In this document: positions 14,358 to 21,545 of the stretch, piece after piece
Layout: every line of letters starts with the position of its first letter
Position numbering within the stretch: position 1 is the first letter of the stretch
From: an uncultured Veillonella sp.
GTDB lineage: Bacteria; Bacillota; Negativicutes; Veillonellales; Veillonellaceae
Length of the DNA stretch: 21,545 bases
Direction: 5' to 3'
Assembly: GCA_900556785.1 (NCBI GenBank)
Contig: USQK01000027.1
Location: forward strand, 1 to 21,545
Notes under the pieces: model-generated
The model's database searches: none
Seen by the model: the letters and a program-made list of their open reading frames with translations, nothing else
Told to the model about the DNA's origin: nothing
Translations under genes and position numbers: made by a program

Positions 14358-15740
14358 ATGACACATTCACGTAATTATAAAACTTTAAGACGTTTCATCG
14401 TTCCCGCTTTAGCGGGCGGCGCCCTCGCAGCACTAGCCTTTGCCCCTACATTTGGTGCAGAACCAGTACAGTCTAATGTTCCACCACAAAACATATCTGC
14501 CCCTAAGGCTGATGCACCTAACGCTAATATGCCTAAAAATGATGTACCTAGACCAGATGATGTAAAGACAGGAGAAATTAACGAACCAACGCCTCATAAG
14601 GAAGCTGATCCTAGTACTTTCACAGGCACATCTGTAATTAGTGAAAACAAAACATTAGAACACCAACGATTCGACAATACTACAAGCGACCAAAATGCTT
14701 TCATCGGAAAAAACAAAGCCACTATCACCATCGATAGCAGCGTATTTGATAAACAGGGCAACACCACAAATGATGATAACAGTAACTTCCGCGGACAAAA
14801 CGCAGTAGTACTCGGTATCGAAGGCAGTCAAACAAGCATTAAAAATAGTAATATCACATCTAATAGCATTGGCTCTAATGCGGTATTTGCCACTGGCGAA
14901 GGCTCTGTTATTAATATAGAAAATACAAATATTCACACTAAGGGCGACTCCTCTCGCGGCTTAGATGCGACCTACAAAGGCACTGTAAATGGTAAAAATT
15001 TAACCATCACCACTGAAGGGGCTCACTCTGCTACGCTCGCTACAGACCGTGGCGAAGGTACCATTAATGCAGAGGCAGCTAAGCTAACAACCTCTGGTGC
15101 GGGTAGCCCTGTTATCTACTCCACCGGCAATATTACAGCAAACAGTATCAACGGCGTAGCTAACAAAAGTGAAATAGGTGTCGTAGAAGGCAAAAACTCT
15201 ATTACCCTTACGAACTCTAATGTAACAGGCTACCACGATAATGGCTTCATGCTTTACCAAAGTTTCTCCGGCGATGCTGAAAGCGGTATTGCTCATTTAA
15301 AAGCGGAAAATAACACGCTCACAACTCATGGTACAGGTGCGTTCATCTATGTAAACAACACCACAGCCGAAGTAGACCTTACAGGCAACGCAATTGTAAT
15401 GCCAAATACTACCACACTCGTGAAAGCCGCAGCAGACTCCCGCTGGGGTAAAGATGGGGAAAACGGTGGTCACCTCACACTTCGCGCATCCAACCAAGAA
15501 CTTAACGGTAACATCGTAGCTGACTCCATCAGTACTGTCGCACTAGACATGACTAATGGATCTAGCCTCGTTGGCGCTGTAAACACAGACAACACAGCTA
15601 AAGAAATTACGCTAAAACTCAGCAAAGACTCCAACTGGACACTCACAGGCGATAGCTATGTAAAATCCTTAACTAACGAAGACACAACAAACAGTAACAT
15701 TCACTTGAATGGATACAAACTTGTTGTGGCTGATAAATAA
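14358..15740 (+). CDS. secreted right-handed beta-helix protein, autotransporter-passenger-like, no barrel
   Basis: A 460-residue exported protein. A twin-arginine-free signal peptide (RRFIVPALAGGALAALAFAP, probable cleavage after FGA at residue 34) is followed by a proline- and asparagine-rich linker (35-85). The remaining 370 residues are short beta strands rich in N, T, S and G with recurring N-x-N-I, G-x-G-x-I-N and L-T-T-x-G turns, the pattern of parallel beta-helix adhesins and autotransporter passengers. The C-terminus (NSNIHLNGYKLVVADK) resembles the end of a passenger just before the translocator, yet no beta-barrel, LPXTG, SLH or lipobox anchor follows; a terminator does. GGAGG precedes the ATG. 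Likely a cell-surface or periplasmic structural protein; ligand unknown. Confidence 0.7.
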   Translation: MTHSRNYKTLRRFIVPALAGGALAALAFAPTFGAEPVQSNVPPQNISAPKADAPNANMPKNDVPRPDDVKTGEINEPTPHKEADPSTFTGTSVISENKTLEHQRFDNTTSDQNAFIGKNKATITIDSSVFDKQGNTTNDDNSNFRGQNAVVLGIEGSQTSIKNSNITSNSIGSNAVFATGEGSVINIENTNIHTKGDSSRGLDATYKGTVNGKNLTITTEGAHSATLATDRGEGTINAEAAKLTTSGAGSPVIYSTGNITANSINGVANKSEIGVVEGKNSITLTNSNVTGYHDNGFMLYQSFSGDAESGIAHLKAENNTLTTHGTGAFIYVNNTTAEVDLTGNAIVMPNTTTLVKAAADSRWGKDGENGGHLTLRASNQELNGNIVADSISTVALDMTNGSSLVGAVNTDNTAKEITLKLSKDSNWTLTGDSYVKSLTNEDTTNSNIHLNGYKLVVADK

Positions 15741-15750
15741 AATACTTATA

Positions 15751-15813
15751 AAAATATAAAAGTAGCATATAATAGATTAATTTTTTATCAATTACATGCT
15801 ACTTTTTATATTT
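15751..15813. terminator. bidirectional terminator between beta-helix gene and the two-gene cassette
   Basis: Arms 15751-15768 and 15796-15813 pair over about 17 bp with one bulged base (GTAGCAT/ATGCTAC core extended by A/T runs) around a 27-nt AT-rich loop. Its T tracts serve both converging genes. Confidence 0.75.
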
Positions 15814-15830
15814 ATCAAAAACAAATTCTA

Positions 15831-16943
15831 TTATAAGTCCTCAAACATTTCATCGTATCGACCTATTATAAATTCTCGTTTTACCTTTTTTCTATACTTC
15901 ACACTAGTAATAGTCTCATAAATTGCAACACCAATTCCGCCTACATCTAATAAATTTACATTTTTAGTTATCCCAACAGCAGCCAAATTTGTAACACTCG
16001 CAATGATATTCGAATACATTATGATTTTTTTTGTTTTTACTCTATAAAGTTCTTCGTCAATTTCACCATCATAAAATGAATAATGGTACATTGCAGCTAA
16101 AGAGTTTATTAAATTTGCAAGAATTGCTTGTTTAGATATCGTAACTACATTAGAAAAATCTAAACCATAATTAGCTAGTCTGGATGCGAATTCACCATCA
16201 ATTACACTAATTAAAGGTAAAGGTAAACTATTATGGGTGTGTAAATCAGACCTTAAGTGAATAATTTCTTTTATAAAGGATATAGCAACTTTTTGCTTAT
16301 CATCTACAGGACCTAATAATTTTTTTATAGTATACCCTAATACCAATCCTGTATTAGCCTTTTCAGTAAAAGCATCCCTACTATTTATAGTTTTTATATG
16401 ATAAGAATCAAATAGGTTTGTAGTTAATGTAGATGTCGCAATATTAGCAGTACCAAAAATCAGGCCAAGCAAAGGATCATGTCCGATAGCTGTAACTCTA
16501 TGTCCTAATTTTCCACCGCCTTTTAAGGCTCCATTAGCCCCCAAATTAGCATCAAAGGGAACTGGATTTGTTATAATCTCCTCCAAAGAAGGTTCATAAT
16601 ATCTATGTCGTCTATTAGAACTCGTTTTAACATAGCCGTCTGTAGTTTTAGCAGATATTTGATCGTCCAACCTTAAAGGAAATTTAGTAAGTAAATATTG
16701 ACGTAAAAGTTGAAAGCCTACAACAGCAAATAATATCTCAACCTCAAAAAATGACAAGCCTGTTTTTTTTTCAAACTGATTATCTAAATCATTCAAAATT
16801 TGAGGTGTACGATCGATAAAGTCCAAAATATTATCTGTACGATTAATTAAATTCTCACTCTGAGTTTGAAGACTTTCATATTGTTCTTGATACTCTTTCA
16901 AACTCTTATCTAAAAAACTATCAATGTTATCTAAATTTGTCAT
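15831..16943 (-). CDS. 370-aa hydrophobic protein of unknown function, second gene of a two-gene cassette
   Basis: Not recognised. The N-terminal 60 residues are predicted helical and probably coiled-coil (SLKEYQEQYESLQTQSENL). Hydrophobic segments lie at about 64-86, 157-176, 271-288 and 307-345, so membrane association is likely, perhaps by re-entrant helices. Distinct stretches that look conserved-type are GHDPLLGLIFGTANIATSTL (154-173), the histidine/aspartate-rich IIHLRSDLHTHNSLPLPLIS (227-246) and LANLINSLAAMYHYSFYDGE (275-294). The tail is basic (KYRKKVKREFI). The ATG at 16943 with AGGTG is preferred to a TTG six codons earlier. It begins 8 nt after the upstream gene's stop, so the two are coupled. 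Composition is AT-richer than glmS and glmM beside it. An envelope-acting or defence-type role is speculation. Confidence 0.7.
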   Translation of the reverse strand: MTNLDNIDSFLDKSLKEYQEQYESLQTQSENLINRTDNILDFIDRTPQILNDLDNQFEKKTGLSFFEVEILFAVVGFQLLRQYLLTKFPLRLDDQISAKTTDGYVKTSSNRRHRYYEPSLEEIITNPVPFDANLGANGALKGGGKLGHRVTAIGHDPLLGLIFGTANIATSTLTTNLFDSYHIKTINSRDAFTEKANTGLVLGYTIKKLLGPVDDKQKVAISFIKEIIHLRSDLHTHNSLPLPLISVIDGEFASRLANYGLDFSNVVTISKQAILANLINSLAAMYHYSFYDGEIDEELYRVKTKKIIMYSNIIASVTNLAAVGITKNVNLLDVGGIGVAIYETITSVKYRKKVKREFIIGRYDEMFEDL

Positions 16944-16951
16944 ATCAACAC

Positions 16952-17635
16952 CTACAAACAATTTAGAGCATTATACTCAATAATCTTATTTACATATTCT
17001 GTATGTTTTAACTCCGTCTCATCAATTAACCGTAACAGAATTTCTTTTTCTTTTTGTTTAGTAAGTTTAAATGATTCTATAATTCTACGCTTCTCATTTT
17101 TAAGCTCATCAATTTTATCTTCCCACATTTTAATACGTATTTCTAATTCTATATCAAAATATTTTCTTCGTTTCCGCTCCATCTTATCATCTAAATTTTC
17201 TATATTACTGCCATTATTCCACTTATACTGACTGAATTCTGTTAAAGCTAGCAATCTATTACATCTATATTCAGTATGAAACTTATCAAGTAAATAATTA
17301 TTATTAATGAGTGTATTAATTTTTTCATCTAACTCATCTATCATAGTGTTATAAAAGCTAAGTCTCTCTTTTAAACGATTTACTTCATCATAAAAATTAA
17401 TATGTCCTATTCTTAATCTGTCTTTAATTTTACATATGGACTCTTCCAACTCTACAACACTATCTCTATACAACATTGCGGCGAATTTAATGGCATACTC
17501 ACGCCCTTCTTTTTCTTGGTCGCTACAAATATAGTCTATTAGTCTAAACAAATCTGTTACAGGACCTAGAAAATCAGGCGTCCGAGGTCGTTCTTTATAT
17601 TTTAATTTAACTTCCTTTTCTACATCAATAAGCAT
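16952..17635 (-). CDS. 227-aa coiled-coil protein of unknown function, first gene of a two-gene cassette
   Basis: Not recognised. The protein is charged, soluble and mostly helical, with likely coiled coils at about 80-115 (FYDEVNRLKERLSFYNTMIDE region) and 150-205 (ERKRRKYFDIELEIRIKMWE onward). No enzyme motif, signal peptide or membrane helix is seen. Cysteines at 37, 68, 125 and 226 do not form a metal motif. The ATG at 17635 is decided by GGGGGG at 17643-17648, seven nt upstream; a TTG at 17650 would overlap that site. The message has very AT-rich codons, many lysine, glutamate and isoleucine, unlike glmM next door, which suggests transfer. It overlaps the control region of the second gene, forming a compact operon, and probably supplies a scaffold or sensor for it. 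Confidence 0.7.
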   Translation of the reverse strand: MLIDVEKEVKLKYKERPRTPDFLGPVTDLFRLIDYICSDQEKEGREYAIKFAAMLYRDSVVELEESICKIKDRLRIGHINFYDEVNRLKERLSFYNTMIDELDEKINTLINNNYLLDKFHTEYRCNRLLALTEFSQYKWNNGSNIENLDDKMERKRRKYFDIELEIRIKMWEDKIDELKNEKRRIIESFKLTKQKEKEILLRLIDETELKHTEYVNKIIEYNALNCL

Positions 17636-17642
17636 TATCCAT

Positions 17643-17648
17643 CCCCCC
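17643..17648 (-). promoter_or_regulatory. ribosome binding site of the 227-aa protein gene
   Basis: GGGGGG on the minus strand, 7 nt before the ATG at 17635. It fixes that start. A TATAAA-like -10 lies within 17660-17700 on the minus strand, but no clear -35 was found. Confidence 0.6.
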
Positions 17649-17747
17649 AATAAAACGTCACACTACTTCATTTTATATTCATCTATAATTTTAACACTTA
17701 TCATCCCATAATCATATAGATTCTTAATAAATTTAATTTTAAAAACT

Positions 17748-17791
17748 AAAAACCCCTTGAAAACTTTATAAAAAGTTTTCAAGGGGTTTTT
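17748..17791 (-). terminator. 20-bp perfect terminator after glmM
   Basis: Two arms of 20 bp (17748-17767 and 17772-17791; core CCCCTTGAAAAC) pair perfectly around an ATAA loop, with A and T runs at the ends. It ends the cdaR-COG2509-glmM transcription unit and insulates it from the cassette downstream. Confidence 0.93.
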
Positions 17792-17863
17792 ATATATTAA
17801 TACAGACTCATAATTTATCTTGTATACAAATTCAAAATAAATCAATACTAAGCATATTATTAA

Positions 17864-19216
17864 TCATTCCGCTAACCCTTGTTCTCTGCCAATAATATCA
17901 GCAATTTCTTGGCATAAGGATTGTAGTTCTTCTTGGTTAGGACCTTCTGCCATTACGCGAATGAGTGGTTCTGTACCAGATGCACGTACTAGAACGCGGC
18001 CTTCATCACCAAGTTCACCTTCTGCTGTCACAATAGCTGCTTTGATAATATCATTGTCTTCCCAACCTGTTTTTGTAGCAACGCGAACGTTGATAAGAAC
18101 TTGAGGATATTTAGTCATAATGCCAGCCAACTCAGAAAGTGGTTGGTTTTTCTCTTTCATAAGAGCCGCTACTTGTACAGCTGTTAACATACCATCACCA
18201 GTTGTGTTATGATCCAAGAAGATTACGTGACCAGATTGCTCACCGCCAACGGAGAGATTGTGTTCACGCATATACTCCAATACATAACGGTCACCAACAG
18301 CAGTAGAAACTGTTTTCATTCCTAGTTCTTCTGCCGCTTTGTGGAAACCAATATTACTCATAACAGTACCAACTACAGTATCATCTTTGAGTTTGCCTTC
18401 TTCTTTCAATTTAAGAGCACACAATAGCATGATTTGGTCACCATCGAGAACTTGACCTTTTTCGTCTACCAATAAGCAACGGTCCGCATCACCATCGTTA
18501 GCGATACCAAGGTCTGCATTGTGTTGTTGTACAGCCACTTGCAAGCCTTCGATATGTGTAGAACCACAGTGATCATTGATATTCAAGCCATCTGGATTTA
18601 CGTTGATGTTGATTACTTTAGCGCCAAGACCAGATAAAATTTCAGGGCCTACGCTAGATGCAGCACCGTTCGCACCATCATATACGATAGTCAAACCGTC
18701 TAAAGATGTATCAATTGTGTGACGAACAAAGTGAGCGTAGAGATGAGCTAAATTGCTATTGTACTCAATGGTACCAATGCCATCACCCGTAGGACGTGGC
18801 AATTCATTATCTGCACTTTGACGAACATATTGTTCTAATTGATCTTCTACTTCATCTGGCAATTTATAGCCATTGCCATCAAAGAATTTAATACCATTAT
18901 CTGGATATGGATTGTGAGATGCAGAAATAACAGCACCTGCATCAAAGCCTTGTTGACGTACAAGGTAAGCTACTGCTGGAGTTGGGATAACACCAGCAAT
19001 TACAACATTACCACCAACAGAGCAAATACCGGATGCTAACGCACTTTCAAGCATGGAGCCAGAAATACGCGTATCACGACCAATCAAGAATGTAGGATGG
19101 TCTTTTTCTTTACCAAAATATGTAGCCGCTGCACGGCCTAAATGATAGGCTAATTCAGGTGTTAAAAATTCATTAACAACACCACGTACACCATCTGTAC
19201 CAAATAAACGAGCCAT
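17864..19216 (-). CDS. glmM: phosphoglucosamine mutase
   Basis: A 450-residue enzyme that converts glucosamine-6-phosphate to glucosamine-1-phosphate, the step after GlmS on the way to UDP-GlcNAc. It opens MARLFGTDGVRGVVNEFLTP. The catalytic phosphoserine lies in AVISASHNPYPDNGIKFF, the magnesium loop is DGDADRCLLVDE, the sugar-binding loop is GGEQSGHVIF, and the C-terminal phosphate-binding loop is VRASGTEPLIRVM. Length is standard. AGGAGG precedes the ATG. It follows cdaR and a flavoprotein gene on the same strand; in many Firmicutes glmM is encoded with cdaA and cdaR, and GlmM binds and restrains CdaA, so this neighbourhood ties cell-wall supply to c-di-AMP. Confidence 0.98.
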   Translation of the reverse strand: MARLFGTDGVRGVVNEFLTPELAYHLGRAAATYFGKEKDHPTFLIGRDTRISGSMLESALASGICSVGGNVVIAGVIPTPAVAYLVRQQGFDAGAVISASHNPYPDNGIKFFDGNGYKLPDEVEDQLEQYVRQSADNELPRPTGDGIGTIEYNSNLAHLYAHFVRHTIDTSLDGLTIVYDGANGAASSVGPEILSGLGAKVININVNPDGLNINDHCGSTHIEGLQVAVQQHNADLGIANDGDADRCLLVDEKGQVLDGDQIMLLCALKLKEEGKLKDDTVVGTVMSNIGFHKAAEELGMKTVSTAVGDRYVLEYMREHNLSVGGEQSGHVIFLDHNTTGDGMLTAVQVAALMKEKNQPLSELAGIMTKYPQVLINVRVATKTGWEDNDIIKAAIVTAEGELGDEGRVLVRASGTEPLIRVMAEGPNQEELQSLCQEIADIIGREQGLAE

Positions 19217-19232
19217 AATTATCCTCCTCTAG

Positions 19233-19254
19233 GGATTGTGAAAATCACAAATCC
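19233..19254 (-). promoter_or_regulatory. hairpin adjacent to the glmM ribosome site
   Basis: GGATTGTGA and TCACAAATCC pair over 9 bp with one bulged base around AAA, ending a few nt before the minus-strand AGGAGG of glmM. Upstream, ATACTATA-TAGA-TATAGTAT (19307-19326) is a perfect 8-4-8 palindrome. One may tune translation and the other bind a regulator; both are inferences. Confidence 0.4.
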
Positions 19255-19385
19255 TCATATATTCACTGTTGTGTATTATATCACAATATATACACCACAC
19301 ATATATATACTATATAGATATAGTATTTTACAGTACCAAAATGAACCTATACTGTAGTTTACTTCACAATACATTCTACTACTAA

Positions 19386-20984
19386 CTAGTTAGGTTTTGC
19401 ATATTTTGCCATGCATATAATGGCAGTTTCTGCCCCATCAAGGGCTGCACTCATGATGCCACCAGCGTAGCCAGCACCTTCCCCCATAGGATAAAATCCA
19501 CCTACAGTTGGAGAAACGCGATCTTCATTACGCCCCATGCGTAATGGTGCTGAGGTACGCGTTTCAACGCCCGTCATGCATACTGCAGGATTATCAAATC
19601 CATGAATGCGTCGTCCCCAATATGGCAATGCCCGCTCCAATACAGACGTTACGAATGGTGGCAAACAATCATGTAAATCGCAATTTACTACGCCTGGTTC
19701 ATAGCTATAAGTGCTATCTTGTACGCTTGGTGCTTGTGAAAGTCCTAAAAATTGACCTACTGTTTGCGCTGGTGCATGGAAGTTAGAGCCACCTAATTCA
19801 TATGCCTTGCGTTCCCATTCCCGTTGAAAAGCTACACCATCCAGAGGATGGTTACCAAAATCATCAGGGCCTACGTTAACTACGATGGCACTGTTCGCAA
19901 CACCACTATCACGAGCATACAAGCTCATACCATTGACAACAACGCCGCCATTTTCTGATGCAGATGCTACTACTTGACCACCTGGGCACATACAGAAGCT
20001 ATACGCCGTACGGCCTGTTTCTTTATCGTGGTACACAAGGGAGTATTCTGCGGCACCAAGGCCCAAGCTGGATGGTTCTACACCATATTGGGACTCGTCA
20101 ATGACAGCTTGATCGTGCTCTATTCGAACACCAATAGCAAATGGTTTTGCAGTCATTTCTACATTGCGTTTATGTAACATCTCGTACGTATCGCGTGCAC
20201 TATGACCTACACCAGAAAGCACAACCGTCGCATCAATGCGTTCGTTATCGTTAACTTCAACACCTACGATATGGTCACTTTCAATAAATAAATCGGTAAT
20301 CTTAGCGCCAAAGCGAACTTCACCACCCCATTCGATGATGCGTTCACGCATAGCTTTTACCATGGTACGCAACTTATCTGTACCTACATGAGGTTTATGT
20401 TTATACAAGATTTCTTCTGGAGCGCCGAACTCTACAAAATATTTGGAGATTTCATGCAATCTTGGATGTGTAACGCGGGTTGTCAGTTTACCATCAGAGA
20501 AGGTACCTGCACCACCCTCGCCAAATTGTACGTTAGATTCAGGCTTGAATACGCCCTCCTTCCAAAATGTTTCTACATCTTGGCTACGAGTATCAACGTC
20601 TTGACCTCGTTCAAGAACGATTGGACGGTACCCTTCACGAGCTAAATAAAAGGCAGCTAGCATTCCAGCTGGACCAAAGCCCATCACTACAGGGCGATGT
20701 GCTAAAGGCACATTACCATAAACAATAGGTTCTGGATCCTCTGGAGTAAATACAGATACATCCTTTTGTTTACCTAGTTTTTTCATGATTTGAGCTTCCT
20801 TATGAACCTCAACAAACAAGGTATACACAAATACAATATTCGGTTTTTTACGAGCATCTACAGCGCGTCGTACAACGTGAATCGTTTCAATGGCGCCTCG
20901 CAATTGAGGATATTTCTTTTCTACAATATCCTTTATATCCAACTTGACCGTAACAGCCACGCGGAGATTTATTATTCTAATCAT
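19386..20984 (-). CDS. FAD-dependent dehydrogenase, COG2509 family
   Basis: A 532-residue flavoprotein. The N-terminal 90 residues form a small alpha/beta domain (VKLDIKDIVEKKYPQLRGAI). The FAD Rossmann motif follows, VVMGFGPAGMLAAFYLAREG near residue 100 with LERG ending the second strand. VQFGEGGAGTFSDGKLTTR is the strongest COG2509 signature, CMCPGGQVVASASENGG comes later, and FYPMGEGAGYAGGIMSAALD closes the FAD site. Substrate is unknown; homologues are annotated only as NAD(P)/FAD-dependent oxidoreductases. AAGGA lies before the ATG. It sits between cdaR and glmM on one strand, an arrangement I associate with Negativicutes and some Clostridia, hinting at a link with envelope metabolism. 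Confidence 0.88.
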   Translation of the reverse strand: MIRIINLRVAVTVKLDIKDIVEKKYPQLRGAIETIHVVRRAVDARKKPNIVFVYTLFVEVHKEAQIMKKLGKQKDVSVFTPEDPEPIVYGNVPLAHRPVVMGFGPAGMLAAFYLAREGYRPIVLERGQDVDTRSQDVETFWKEGVFKPESNVQFGEGGAGTFSDGKLTTRVTHPRLHEISKYFVEFGAPEEILYKHKPHVGTDKLRTMVKAMRERIIEWGGEVRFGAKITDLFIESDHIVGVEVNDNERIDATVVLSGVGHSARDTYEMLHKRNVEMTAKPFAIGVRIEHDQAVIDESQYGVEPSSLGLGAAEYSLVYHDKETGRTAYSFCMCPGGQVVASASENGGVVVNGMSLYARDSGVANSAIVVNVGPDDFGNHPLDGVAFQREWERKAYELGGSNFHAPAQTVGQFLGLSQAPSVQDSTYSYEPGVVNCDLHDCLPPFVTSVLERALPYWGRRIHGFDNPAVCMTGVETRTSAPLRMGRNEDRVSPTVGGFYPMGEGAGYAGGIMSAALDGAETAIICMAKYAKPN

Positions 20985-21008
20985 ATCTTTCCTTATTTAA
21001 GCTATCCT

Positions 21009-21062
21009 TTTAGGTTAGCAAATTTCTTTCTTATTTGACCTAAATCCTTCAAATTTAACCTA
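21009..21062 (-). promoter_or_regulatory. three TAGGTYA repeats able to form alternative hairpins in a leader
   Basis: In minus-strand order, TAGGTTAAATTT (21062-21051) and TTTAGGTCAAAT (21044-21033) are imperfect direct repeats about 20 nt apart. Both can pair with the following segment containing AAATTTGCTAACCTAAA (21025-21009): the first over about 12 bp with a 2-nt bulge, the second over 12 bp with a 3-nt bulge. The two pairings exclude each other. It could equally be a cluster of protein sites. Position is 25-78 nt before the flavoprotein start. Confidence 0.45.
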
Positions 21063-21145
21063 CTAGAAATTGGTCATACAATACTATTATACAATATTAC
21101 TGTAAAAGCTAATACATAATAAACAGAGTATCCCCATAAAGCATT

Positions 21146-21195
21146 AAAATAGACCCTAATAGAGTTTAATCTTATCCTCTATTAGGGTCTTATTT
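21146..21195 (-). terminator. terminator after cdaR
   Basis: AGACCCTAATAGAG pairs perfectly with CTCTATTAGGGTCT (14 bp), extended by A/T runs with one bulge, around a 12-nt loop. On the minus strand it is followed by TATTTTAAT. The rest of 20985-21257 holds the repeat cluster at 21009-21062 and nothing else recognised. Confidence 0.85.
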
Positions 21196-21257
21196 TTAAT
21201 TTAGGTTTTTAGTAATAACAATTTTAGAAATTACTATTACCTCTTTAATCTCATAAA

Positions 21258-21545
21258 CTACGTAGTTTTCTTTTGTATATCTACCTTAACATGTACTGTA
21301 GTAACATTACTATTGACACCACTCGGTAATACTAAGTTGTAATTACCTTGAATGCCCTTCGTTACACCGGTAAGATCAATTGGTTCTGTTTGAATTTCTG
21401 AAACAGAATCAATCATTTCTTCTCGACCAGTCACAGTTAATTGAGTTGGTGTAACGGATATAGACTTAACTTCATACCCATCAGCTACCGTCCCCGCCGT
21501 TGGTACTGTAATAGGAACCGCTTTATCTTTACGCAATAAGTTTAG
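21258..21545 (-). CDS. cdaR: CdaR/YbbR-domain protein, C-terminal part only
   Basis: The last 95 residues of a protein whose start lies beyond the window edge; the frame is open to base 21545. VPITVPTAGTVADGYEVKSI followed by SVTPTQLTVTGREEMIDSV and EIQTEPIDLTGVTKGIQGNY is a typical YbbR repeat, a small beta domain found in tandem after one N-terminal membrane helix. CdaR binds and regulates the diadenylate cyclase CdaA at the membrane. The position upstream of a flavoprotein gene and glmM matches the conserved cdaA-cdaR-glmM neighbourhood, so cdaA is expected just outside the window. The name depends on one visible repeat plus context. Confidence 0.85.
   Translation of the reverse strand, partial: LNLLRKDKAVPITVPTAGTVADGYEVKSISVTPTQLTVTGREEMIDSVSEIQTEPIDLTGVTKGIQGNYNLVLPSGVNSNVTTVHVKVDIQKKTT

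Noticed and set aside
15831..17635. Toxin-antitoxin module
   Set aside because: Both proteins are too large, and neither has a recognisable toxin fold or DNA-binding antitoxin domain; the pair is left unassigned.
17663..17845. 60-codon minus-strand open frame between glmM and the two-gene cassette
   Set aside because: It runs straight through the 20-bp terminator palindrome and has a low-complexity K/I/Y-rich composition.
1..21545. CRISPR arrays, insertion sequences, tRNA genes, phage attachment sites
   Set aside because: No regularly spaced repeats, transposase or integrase frames, cloverleaf-like segments or flanking direct repeats around the cassette were found by eye.

Overview
This window looks like chromosomal DNA of a diderm Firmicute of the Negativicutes, most likely Veillonella or a close relative. 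The basis is inference: low overall GC, strong AGGAGG-type ribosome sites, proteins of Firmicute type, a glmS ribozyme, and the order cdaR (ybbR) - COG2509 flavoprotein - glmM. No rRNA, tRNA, CRISPR array, transposase or phage gene was seen.

Layout. (1) 1-1306: the 3' half of a TPP riboswitch, an intrinsic terminator, and a CytX-type NCS1 permease, probably for the thiamin precursor hydroxymethylpyrimidine. (2) 1407-3763, minus strand: modA-modB-modC, a molybdate ABC importer. It converges on cytX through a long nested hairpin. A terminator and what looks like a second promoter/operator lie between modA and modB. (3) 4141-6123: an auxin-efflux-carrier family permease, an ArsR/SmtB repressor with an intact CzrA-type alpha5 zinc site, and a UspA stress protein. 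(4) 6293-10074, minus strand: a polar amino-acid ABC importer (binding lipoprotein, permease, ATPase) followed at once by an exported protein of unknown function. (5) 10334-13724, minus strand: glmS, trpS and a small two-helix membrane protein. A complete glmS ribozyme (13847-13984) and a good promoter lie upstream of glmS. (6) 14358-17635: a plus-strand secreted beta-helix protein without a beta-barrel, and a convergent, AT-rich two-gene operon of unknown function (227-aa coiled-coil protein and 370-aa hydrophobic protein) bounded by strong terminators. (7) 17864-21545, minus strand: the end of cdaR, a COG2509 FAD-dependent dehydrogenase and glmM.

How it fits together. glmS and glmM make glucosamine-6-phosphate and then glucosamine-1-phosphate for peptidoglycan and LPS. 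CdaR regulates the c-di-AMP cyclase and is commonly encoded with glmM. glmS is under feedback control by its self-cleaving leader, cytX under TPP control, and the mod genes carry palindromes suited to a molybdate- or oxyanion-responsive regulator not encoded here. The most novel part is the unassigned two-gene cassette at 15831-17635, which sits between the two glm loci and differs from them in base composition.
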